Shown here: positions 56,394-64,000 of the stretch, one piece after another
Layout: every line of letters begins with the position of its first letter
Position numbering within the stretch: the stretch's first letter is position 1
From: Burkholderia seminalis DSM 23518
Lineage (GTDB): Bacteria; Pseudomonadota; Gammaproteobacteria; Burkholderiales; Burkholderiaceae
Direction of reading: 5' to 3'
DNA: 64,000 nt
Assembly (NCBI RefSeq): GCF_902832885.1
Contig: NZ_CADFDK010000002.1
Location: 806,001 to 870,000, forward strand
The notes under the pieces: model-generated
Told to the model about the DNA's origin: nothing
What the model saw: only the letters and a program-made list of their open reading frames with translations
The model's database searches: none
Made by a program: the position numbers and the translations under genes

Positions 56394-56435
56394 AAACAGC
56401 CCGTCGTTCCGTCATGCGGAACGGCGGGCTGTTTT
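56394..56435. terminator. Bidirectional terminator between converging genes
   Basis: An 18-base-pair stem with one G-T pair (56394-56411 with 56417-56434) and a 5-base loop, flanked by A3 and T4. It serves both the DUF4148 gene and the converging 106-residue gene. Confidence 0.88.
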
Positions 56436-56462
56436 CATTGGCGGCGCGTGACGCGCCGGCGC

Positions 56463-56783
56463 TCAATGCAGCGGGCGGCGGCCGCGCCCGATATCGCGGA
56501 ACAGCGCTTCGGCCGGTTCCAGCACCTGCAGCCACGTTTCGTCGTAGCCGCTCAGCGTGTCGAGTGCGTCGCGCAGCCGTTCGATCGCGAGGATCGGCAG
56601 CTCGACGCTGTGGCGCGTGGCGCCCGTCATGTGCGCGACGCTCGCCAGCTGGACGAGCGCATCGGCCGCTTCGGCGACATCGGTCGCGAACAGCAGGTGC
56701 CGGTTGAGCAATTCGACCAGGCCGCTGGAGCTGGCGAAATCGTCGGCGTCGAGCTGCACGGAAAGAAACGTCGCGTTGTTCAT
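56463..56783 (-). CDS. Small protein of unknown function (106 residues)
   Basis: The translation NNATFLSVQLDADDFASSSG... is acidic and helical, without signal peptide or membrane segment; I recognise no family. Two ATGs compete: at 56789 the Shine-Dalgarno AGGAG is only one base away, whereas the ATG at 56783 is seven bases from it, so I choose 56783. A TATACT box lies about 40 bases upstream. The codon choice and the shared terminator with the DUF4148 gene support a real gene. It has SVELPILAIERLRDALDTLS in the middle. Confidence 0.75.
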   Translation of the reverse strand: MNNATFLSVQLDADDFASSSGLVELLNRHLLFATDVAEAADALVQLASVAHMTGATRHSVELPILAIERLRDALDTLSGYDETWLQVLEPAEALFRDIGRGRRPLH

Positions 56784-56824
56784 TGTCATGCTCCTCGTTG
56801 TCATTGGATCGCGCTGCATCACCG

Positions 56825-56830
56825 AGTATA
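56825..56830 (-). promoter_or_regulatory. Candidate -10 element of the 106-residue gene
   Basis: Reads TATACT on the minus strand, about 40 bases before the chosen start. No good -35 box is seen. Confidence 0.4.
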
Positions 56831-57228
56831 GGCGGCGATCGAAGCGGGGAATGTGACGGCGGCGGGATGGGCTGCGCATGCGGCGGCGCGGGTGGAAAAC
56901 CCGCCCGAAGCCCGCTTGAAGCCCGCCGGACGGCCCGCCCGGCGCGGCTCGCAGGCCGCCGCCACGCCCGTGCGGCGCTGCAAGATTGTTGCCGGAACCG
57001 GCAGCCGACGCGGTCCCGACCGCGACAAATGGTATCTTTGCCGGTCGGGACGACACTGGAAAGTGCGAAAAAGGGGCCGGTGAGCCCCTTCGCGCGGACG
57101 TTCCGCTGTGGAAACTGACGGCCGCGCGAGCGGTCGGATACTGATTGGTCCGGCCGTCCGGCCGGACATCGTGCGTCGCGCACCGGGGGGGCGGTGGGCG
57201 GCGTCGCGACGCAAATCCGGGAGGACCC
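56831..57228. other. Gap between divergent small gene and LysM/LytM lipoprotein, with a leftward hairpin
   Basis: About 400 bases without a gene I can support. A 7-base-pair hairpin (57071-57077 with 57084-57090) is followed on the minus strand by a T run, so it would stop leftward transcripts, but no leftward gene lies upstream of it. Confidence 0.4.
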
Positions 57229-57960
57229 TTGAGAGAAACTATTCCCATCCACGATGCGCTGACGCGCTGGTTGCCGCAGGCGGCGCTCGTCGCTGCCGCC
57301 GTCGCGCTGTCGGGCTGTACGCTGACGCCGTGGACCGACAACTGGCAACCGGCGCGCCAGTCGACCCCGATGTCGGCAGCGACGCCGGGCGTGATCGCTG
57401 GCTATTACCGCGTAAACCCGGGCGATACGCTCGCGGGCATCGCGAGTGCCTACGGGCAACGCGTGCAGGACGTGGCCGGCTGGAATCACATGGCGCCGAC
57501 CGACGCCGTGTCGCCCGGCCAGGTGCTGCGCGTGGCGCCGCCGTCCGCCGCGCCGTCGCCCGGGCAGCCGCCCGCCGCGGCCGCGCCGGGCTCGCTCGCC
57601 TGGCCGGCAACCGGCGTCGTCGCGACGCCGTTCGCGGCCGGCAAGACACGCGGCGTCGTGATCGCCGCGTCCGGGCCCGACCACTCGGTGCGGGCCGCGG
57701 CGAACGGGCGCGTGGTCTACGCCGGGTCCGGCGTCAAGGCATACGGCCCGCTCGTGATCCTGAAGCACGACAACGGCCTCATCACGGCCTACGGGCACAA
57801 CGGCAAGCTGCTCGTCAACGAAGGCGACGCGGTCCGCCAGGGCCAGCCGGTCGCCGAGATGGGCACCGATGCGAGCGGTCGATCGACGTTCGAGTTCGAA
57901 GTCCGCCAGAACGGCAAGGTCGTCGATCCGATGAACTTCCTGCCGCGCAACGGCGGCTGA
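57229..57960 (+). CDS. LysM and LytM (M23-like) lipoprotein, NlpD-type
   Basis: 243 residues. The lipobox LSGC is followed by a LysM domain (YRVNPGDTLAGIASAYGQRV to GQVLRV) and a LytM domain (GRVVYAGSGVKAYGPLVILKHDNGLITAYGHNGKL to FEFEV). The zinc-binding residues of active M23 peptidases are lost: the first His/Asp pair is absent and the HxH is replaced by STFEF. It is therefore probably a non-catalytic activator of cell-wall amidases, as NlpD and EnvC are. The start is a TTG at 57229, chosen because GGGAGGA lies just before it and the lipoprotein signal begins there. Confidence 0.88.
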   Translation: MRETIPIHDALTRWLPQAALVAAAVALSGCTLTPWTDNWQPARQSTPMSAATPGVIAGYYRVNPGDTLAGIASAYGQRVQDVAGWNHMAPTDAVSPGQVLRVAPPSAAPSPGQPPAAAAPGSLAWPATGVVATPFAAGKTRGVVIAASGPDHSVRAAANGRVVYAGSGVKAYGPLVILKHDNGLITAYGHNGKLLVNEGDAVRQGQPVAEMGTDASGRSTFEFEVRQNGKVVDPMNFLPRNGG

Positions 57961-58008
57961 CGGCCTGCATGACCCCGTGTGCGCCGGGCGGCGCACACGC
58001 TCCCGCCT

Positions 58009-58647
58009 TCATCCTTCCCCGAGCGTCGCGGTACCGGACTGTCTAGCGTGGTTGCCGAGCCAGCGGATACCCAGCGCGAGCGCCGCCGCGCCAAGCGCGA
58101 TCAGCGAACACTGGATCGCGACCGGCAGGTAGCCGTGCGGCCGCGGATCGACGAACGGGTAGGGATACCAGTTCTCGAACGCGCCACGCACGAGCGTATA
58201 GCCGAGATAGACGACCGGAAAACCGAGCCACGCGAACGCGCTGCTTCGCGCGATCGGCCGGCGCGGTTCCACGTACAGCCAGTCGCACAGCATCACGAGC
58301 GGCACGATCCGGTGCAGCACCCAGTTGTTGAACGCCGGCGTGACATGGCGCAGCGCATCGAGCCGCGCCAGCAGGAGTTCGTAGACGATCGCGGTGATCA
58401 GCACGTACAGCACGGCGGCGCCGCGCATCGATTCGTAGCGGGCCGAGCCGGGGCGGGCGATGCGCCAGAGGCCCGCGGCCAGCATCGCGGCCGCGTAGAG
58501 GCTGCTCAGTTGCGTGAAGTAGCTGAGATAGTTGCCGAGATGGAAGTCCGGCAGGCGCCAGTAGTCGGCGACGCTGTGCAGCGTGGTGGATACCGCGAGC
58601 AACGCGGCGGTCAGCCGATAGGCCGCAACGAAGAACGCCTTGCTCAT
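58009..58647 (-). CDS. Pr6Pr family membrane protein
   Basis: 212 residues with about six membrane helices. The pattern matches Pr6Pr proteins: YLSYFTQLSSLYAAAMLAAG, then ELLLARLDALRHVTPAFNNWVLHRIVPLVMLCDWLY and a late YPFVDP motif. The function is unknown, though some relatives are linked to carbohydrate or FAR-17a/AIG1-like domains. I start at the ATG at 58647; the frame is open 72 bases further. It converges with the lipoprotein gene and is transcribed away from the cytochrome gene. Confidence 0.85.
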   Translation of the reverse strand: MSKAFFVAAYRLTAALLAVSTTLHSVADYWRLPDFHLGNYLSYFTQLSSLYAAAMLAAGLWRIARPGSARYESMRGAAVLYVLITAIVYELLLARLDALRHVTPAFNNWVLHRIVPLVMLCDWLYVEPRRPIARSSAFAWLGFPVVYLGYTLVRGAFENWYPYPFVDPRPHGYLPVAIQCSLIALGAAALALGIRWLGNHARQSGTATLGEG

Positions 58648-58863
58648 GATGCCCGCGCGCCGTCGCACCAAAGCTTCATCGTGCCACAGCCGTTTGCGTG
58701 CGCGATGCGGACTTTCCATATGAGGGGCGCGCCGGCGATTCGTCGGATATTTGACCGCGCCGCGTAAAACCGGACGCCCGTGCGGCTACAATCGCGAAAG
58801 CTTTGTCGGGCGCGGGGCCGCTTGCCGCCCGCGCGCCTCCCCGCATACAACACGAGACGACGC

Positions 58864-59400
58864 ATGAGAAACATCCTCGCGAAACAGACGCGCTACAGCT
58901 CGCCCGCGATCTTCTTCCACTGGGCCATCTTCGTGCTGGTGGCGCTGGCCTACCTGGCCATCGAGATCCGCGGCCCGAAGGGCAGCGACAGCCGCGCGTT
59001 CTGGATGAACGTGCACCTCACCGCCGGTACGTTCGTGCTCGTGCTGTCGGTGTTGCGCGTGCTGTGGCGTGTCGTCAGCCGCGTGCCGGAAGCGATTCCG
59101 CAGGCGGCGCTGCTGCGCTGGCTGTCGAAGCTCGCGCATGTCGCGCTCTACGTGTTCATCCTCGCGCAGCCGCTGCTCGGCATCATGATGATCAACCTGG
59201 GCGGCAAGCCGGTGTCGCTCGACTGGCTCGGCGTGTCGTTCACGCTGGTCGGCCCCGACAAGGCGCTGCGGCCGACGATCAAGGAAGCGCACGAACTGAT
59301 CGGCAACGCGTTCTACTTCGTGATCGGCCTGCATGCGCTGGCCGCGCTGTACCACCACTTCATCCGGCGCGACGACGTGCTGCGGCGCATGGCGCCCTGA
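58864..59400 (+). CDS. Cytochrome b561
   Basis: 178 residues, four membrane helices, a dihaem quinol-oxidising membrane cytochrome of the CybB type. Haem-ligand histidines are expected at H19 (AIFFHWAIF), in the second helix (NVHLTAGTFVL), and in the last two (KLAHVALYVFILAQPLLG and ELIGNAFYFVIGLHALAALYHHF). CybB passes electrons from ubiquinol to periplasmic partners such as superoxide. The ATG at 58864 starts the conserved sequence. Confidence 0.9.
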   Translation: MRNILAKQTRYSSPAIFFHWAIFVLVALAYLAIEIRGPKGSDSRAFWMNVHLTAGTFVLVLSVLRVLWRVVSRVPEAIPQAALLRWLSKLAHVALYVFILAQPLLGIMMINLGGKPVSLDWLGVSFTLVGPDKALRPTIKEAHELIGNAFYFVIGLHALAALYHHFIRRDDVLRRMAP

Positions 59401-59430
59401 TCGCCTCATGCGTGGCACGTCTCGCAGGCG

Positions 59431-59466
59431 GGGGGCGCATGGTTGTGTCGACAACCATGCGCCCCC
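59431..59466. repeat. Perfect 16-base inverted repeat with tetraloop
   Basis: 59431-59446 pairs without mismatch with 59451-59466 around GTCG. It follows the cytochrome b561 stop by 30 bases but has no T run. It could stop transcription with Rho, protect the RNA 3' end, or bind a protein. Confidence 0.7.
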
Positions 59467-59557
59467 GCTCCGTTTACCGGCATGGGTGACTGGCCATCGC
59501 GGTGAACATTCTGTAACATCTCGGCTGCTTTTACATTCCGCTTACTCGCCGCCGCGC

Positions 59558-59926
59558 ATGCTGCATCGACATCGTCACCTGACCGCCTGGCTCGGCGTGC
59601 TCGCGATCTGGATCGCGATCGCGGCGCCGCTGGTGTCGCAGTGGCGCATCGCGCAGGCGGCCACGCCGGACGCAATCGTCTGCAGTACGGAGCATGGCGC
59701 GCATCGGCCGGCCGATGCGCGCGGCATGCACGATCATGCGCTGCATCTCGACGCGTGCGGCTACTGCGGTTTCTTCGCTCATAGCCCCGCGCTCGGCGCG
59801 CCGGCTGCCGCGTCGTTCGCTTCCGTTCCCGCCGTTTCCGTTTCCGCCGCCGCGCCGCCTGTCGTCGCGGCGCGCGCCGACCGCTATCCGCGCGCGTATC
59901 CACGCGCACCGCCCGAGCGCGCCTGA
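59558..59926 (+). CDS. DUF2946 protein, probably copper-related
   Basis: 122 residues. A signal or anchor helix (LTAWLGVLAIWIAIAAPLVSQW) is followed by a short metal-site-like region with His and Cys (STEHGAHRPADARGMHDHALHLDACGYCGFFAHSP) and a Pro/Ala-rich tail. DUF2946 proteins are commonly encoded next to copper-transport genes and are thought to be periplasmic or membrane-associated. The next gene, 83 bases on, is a copper TonB receptor, so a role in copper handling is a reasonable inference. Confidence 0.83.
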   Translation: MLHRHRHLTAWLGVLAIWIAIAAPLVSQWRIAQAATPDAIVCSTEHGAHRPADARGMHDHALHLDACGYCGFFAHSPALGAPAAASFASVPAVSVSAAAPPVVAARADRYPRAYPRAPPERA

Positions 59927-60009
59927 CGCGCTGTTCTCCGTTCCTACTCCCGCCGATATCCGTGCGGCCCGTCGCGGCCGCGTGGAGGGCGTCACTCGGG
60001 CTTTCGATC

Positions 60010-62142
60010 ATGACCCATTTCCAGTTGCGTGCGCCGCGGGCGCCACGCAATACCCGTGCGCGGCGCGTGCCGCGAATGTTGAAACTTGCCGTGCCCGCGC
60101 TGGCCGTCGGCGCGCTGGCCGCGACTGCCGCGGCAGCCGAAACGGCGCGTGCGGACGTCGCGCCCGTGAACGAGTCGGCCGCGCCGCTGCCGCCCGTCGA
60201 GGTCGTCGCGTCGCCGCTGTCGACGCCACTCGTCGTCGTCACGGATCCGAAGGCGCCGCGCCAGCCGCTGCCCGCCAGCGACGGCGCGGATTACCTGAAG
60301 ACGATTCCCGGCTTCACGTCGATCCGCAGCGGCGGCACGAACGGCGACCCCGTGCTGCGCGGGATGTTCGGTTCGCGGCTGAACATCCTGGCGAACGGCA
60401 TGCCGACGCTCGGCGCATGCCCGAACCGGATGGATGCGCCGACGTCGTACATCGCGCCGGAAAGCTACGACAAGGTCACCGTCGTGAAGGGGCCGCAGAC
60501 CGTGCTGTACGGTCCCGGCGCATCGGCCGGCACCGTGCTGTTCGAGCGCGTGACGCCGCGTTTCGAGCGGCCGGGCATGCGCTTCGACGGCAGCCTGGTC
60601 GGCGGATCGTTCGGCCGCAACGACCAGAACCTCGATCTGACGGCCGGCACGCCGGACGTCTACGGCCGCGTCAGCGCGAACCACGCGCATTCGCAGGACT
60701 ACAAGGACGGCAACGGCAACACGGTGCCGTCGCAGTGGGACAAGTGGAACGCCGACGCGGCGCTCGGCTGGACCCCCGACGACCACACGCGTGTCGAGCT
60801 GACCGCCGGCACCGGCGACGGCTATGCGCGTTACGCGGGCCGTGGAATGGACGGCGCGCATTTCCGCCGCGACACATTCGGGCTGTCGTTCGACAAGCGC
60901 CACCTCGGCGACGTGCTCGACCGGATCGAGGCGCGCGTGTACTACAACGAAGCCGATCACGTGATGGACAACTACACGTTGCGGCAGCCCGACCCGTCGA
61001 GCAGCATGCCGATGCGGATGGCGGCCGACGTGCGGCGCCGTACGGTCGGGGCACGCGCGGCCGCGACGTTCCGTTTCGGCGACGACTTCAAGCTCGTGAC
61101 GGGTGTCGACGCGCAATCGAACCGGCTCGACTCGCGCTCGTCGATGGGGCAGCAGAACTACCGCGACCAGCCGTGGGACGCGCAGGCGACGATGTGGAAC
61201 GCGGGCGCGTTCGGCGAGCTGACGTGGTATGCGAGCGAAGTGTCGCGCGTGATCGGCGGCGCGCGCATCGACTACGCCGGCGCTCGCGACAAGCGCGCGA
61301 TGAAGAGCGGGATGATGATGAGCAAGCCGAACCCGACCTTCGACGACGATCGCTCGCGCGTGTTGCCGAGCGGCTTCGTGCGCTACGAGCGCGATCTCGC
61401 GTCGCTGCCCGTCACGTGGTACGCGGGGATCGGTCATGCCGAGCGTTATCCCGACTACTGGGAACTGTTCTCCGCGACGCGCGGGCCGGCCGGTTCGGTC
61501 AACGCGTTCTCGGCGGTGCAGCCGGAGAAGACCACGCAGGTCGACATCGGCGCGCAGTACAAGAGCGACCGGTTCGACGCGTGGGTGTCGGCGTACGCGG
61601 GCTACGTGCAGGACTTCATCCTGTTCAACTACGCGGCCGGCATGATGGGCGCGACCACGCAGGCGACCAACGTCAACGCGCAGATCATGGGCGGGGAAGC
61701 GGGCGTGTCGTGGCGGCCGGTGGCGCCCTTGCGCGTCGAGACGTCGCTCGCGTATGCGTGGGGGCGCAACGTGGCGAGCGGCGATCCGCTGCCGCAGATG
61801 CCGCCGCTCGAGGCGCGCATCGGGCTCGAATACACGCGCGGCGCATGGTCGGCCGGCGGCCTGTGGCGGATCGTTGCGCCGCAGCATCGTTATGCGTTGA
61901 ACGAGGGCAACGTGGTCGGCAAGGACTTCGGCCCGAGCGCCGGATTCGGCGTGCTGTCGCTGCACACGCAATACAACGTCAGCAAGACCGTGCAGGTCTC
62001 GGTCGGCGTCGACAACGTGCTGAACAAGGCCTACACCGAACATCTGAACCTTGCCGGCAACGCGGGCTTCGGCTATCCGGCGAACGCGCCGGTGATGGAA
62101 CCGGGCCGGACCGCGTGGGTGCGCGTGAGCGCGAAGCTGTAG
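60010..62142 (+). CDS. TonB-dependent copper receptor (OprC/NosA family)
   Basis: 710 residues. A long basic N-terminus leads into a signal peptide (VPALAVGALAATAAAA), then a plug domain with LPASDGADYLKTIPGFTSIRSGGTNGDPVLRGMFGSRL and the family marker LGACPNRMDAPTSYIAPESY. The barrel contains Met-rich loops (MKSGMMMSK, SSMPMRMAA, GMMGATTQ), and the chain ends with an aromatic-poor VRVSAKL. Such receptors import copper across the outer membrane. I start at the ATG at 60010. It follows the DUF2946 gene, probably one transcript. Confidence 0.93.
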   Translation: MTHFQLRAPRAPRNTRARRVPRMLKLAVPALAVGALAATAAAAETARADVAPVNESAAPLPPVEVVASPLSTPLVVVTDPKAPRQPLPASDGADYLKTIPGFTSIRSGGTNGDPVLRGMFGSRLNILANGMPTLGACPNRMDAPTSYIAPESYDKVTVVKGPQTVLYGPGASAGTVLFERVTPRFERPGMRFDGSLVGGSFGRNDQNLDLTAGTPDVYGRVSANHAHSQDYKDGNGNTVPSQWDKWNADAALGWTPDDHTRVELTAGTGDGYARYAGRGMDGAHFRRDTFGLSFDKRHLGDVLDRIEARVYYNEADHVMDNYTLRQPDPSSSMPMRMAADVRRRTVGARAAATFRFGDDFKLVTGVDAQSNRLDSRSSMGQQNYRDQPWDAQATMWNAGAFGELTWYASEVSRVIGGARIDYAGARDKRAMKSGMMMSKPNPTFDDDRSRVLPSGFVRYERDLASLPVTWYAGIGHAERYPDYWELFSATRGPAGSVNAFSAVQPEKTTQVDIGAQYKSDRFDAWVSAYAGYVQDFILFNYAAGMMGATTQATNVNAQIMGGEAGVSWRPVAPLRVETSLAYAWGRNVASGDPLPQMPPLEARIGLEYTRGAWSAGGLWRIVAPQHRYALNEGNVVGKDFGPSAGFGVLSLHTQYNVSKTVQVSVGVDNVLNKAYTEHLNLAGNAGFGYPANAPVMEPGRTAWVRVSAKL

Positions 62143-63456
<1,314 letters not shown>

Positions 63457-63459
63457 TCG

Positions 63460-64000
63460 ATGACGGCACGTGAAGGGCGCGCGCCGCTGGCGCGGCGCGC
63501 AGCGGTCTACGGTGTCGTGGGGCTGGCGGCGATCGCCGGCGTCGCGATGTGGAGCGGAGCGGGCCGGCATTACGGGTCGGTCGCCGCCGGTGACGCACCG
63601 GACGCGGCGGTGGCGGGCGCGGCTGCCGCCTCGCCGCAGGCGGCCGTGCCGGCGAGCGCGGGCCTGCCGCCGTCGCTGGCCGGTTCCAGCGCGCCGCGGC
63701 TGCCGCTCGACGCCGGCGGCCATCTCGCGAAGTCGCGCACGGTGCGCGATTTCTTCGACTATTGCCTGACGGCGCAGAGCGATTTGAGCGCGACCGCGCT
63801 CGATGCGTTCGTCGCGCGTGAAATCGCCGCGCAGCTCGACGGCACGGCGGCGCAGGCCGAGGCGCTCGACGTGTGGCACCGCTATCGCGCGTATCTGGAT
63901 GCGCTCGCGAAACTGCGCGATGCCGGCGCGGTCGACAAGTCCGACCTGGGCGCGCTGCAGCTCGCGCTCGATCAGCGTGCGTCGATCGCGTATCGCACGC
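63460..64000 (+). CDS. lif: Lipase-specific foldase (partial, cut by window end)
   Basis: At least 180 residues; the 3' end is outside the window. One N-terminal membrane helix (AAVYGVVGLAAIAGVAMWSG) anchors the protein in the inner membrane, followed by an Ala/Pro-rich linker and the first helical mini-domain with RTVRDFFDYCLTAQSDLS, which holds the RxxFDY foldase motif. It folds LipA in the periplasm. It follows lipA with a 3-base gap, so the two are co-translated. Length in the family is about 340. Confidence 0.95.
   Translation, partial: MTAREGRAPLARRAAVYGVVGLAAIAGVAMWSGAGRHYGSVAAGDAPDAAVAGAAAASPQAAVPASAGLPPSLAGSSAPRLPLDAGGHLAKSRTVRDFFDYCLTAQSDLSATALDAFVAREIAAQLDGTAAQAEALDVWHRYRAYLDALAKLRDAGAVDKSDLGALQLALDQRASIAYRT

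Noticed and set aside
57229-57960. Active M23 peptidase
   Set aside because: The zinc-ligand residues are absent, so a catalytic role is unlikely.

Overview
The window is very GC-rich and most of its sequence is coding. It looks like a Burkholderia, most likely of the Burkholderia cepacia complex. Three things point there: a 364-residue subfamily I.2 lipase followed three bases later by its membrane-anchored foldase, an 806-residue RpoD with a long basic N-terminal extension, and the general gene content. From memory, in B. cenocepacia the same core block (rpsU, dnaG, rpoD, an RND pump, lipA) lies on the second chromosome; this is recall, not a search.

Layout. 1-8 kb: a Rieske oxygenase, the isoprenoid set xseB-ispA-dxs, folE2, tsaD and a flavoprotein of the HI0933 family. 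8-13.7 kb: the macromolecular synthesis block rpsU, yqeY-like, dnaG, rpoD, then tRNA-Ile2 (CAU). 13.9-22.8 kb: an iron-siderophore locus with a PvdE-type exporter, FecCDE-like importer genes, a TonB receptor and a divergent AraC regulator, but no biosynthesis gene. 23-29 kb: a phospholipase D lipoprotein, a MocR regulator with a divergent flavin-oxidase-like gene, and a DUF3300 lipoprotein with a Gln/Asn-rich repeat tail. 29-33.2 kb: a secreted sedolisin peptidase and an unusual three-gene regulatory operon. 33.3-39.1 kb: a complete RND pump (adaptor, pump, outer-membrane channel). 39.3-39.7 kb: a truncated relic of an aminoglycoside 3'-phosphotransferase gene. 39.7-42.5 kb: a small secreted protein, an ankyrin lipoprotein and the catalase katB. 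42.7-47.9 kb: an EmrAB-type pump with its own channel and a divergent TetR regulator. 47.9-58.7 kb: an MscS-type channel, a luciferase-like oxidoreductase, a kilobase without genes ending in a candidate small RNA, a sirtuin plus methyltransferase pair, gnd, small secreted or unknown proteins, a LysM/LytM lipoprotein and a Pr6Pr membrane protein. 58.8-64 kb: a cytochrome b561, a DUF2946 protein upstream of a copper TonB receptor, and lipA-lif, with lif cut by the window end.

How the parts work together. The first 13 kb is housekeeping: replication, transcription, translation, isoprenoids and folate. The rest is mainly envelope and stress biology: metal uptake (one siderophore locus, one copper receptor), two tripartite drug-efflux systems on either side of a katB-ankyrin peroxide-defence pair, and two secreted hydrolases. 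The most noteworthy observations are the APH(3') gene remnant beside the RND operon, the response regulator / 52-residue membrane protein / histidine-less kinase operon with 4-base overlaps at both junctions, the siderophore export-plus-import cassette without a synthase beside tRNA-Ile2, and a two-hairpin RNA with a poly-U end in the 51.7-52.8 kb gap.
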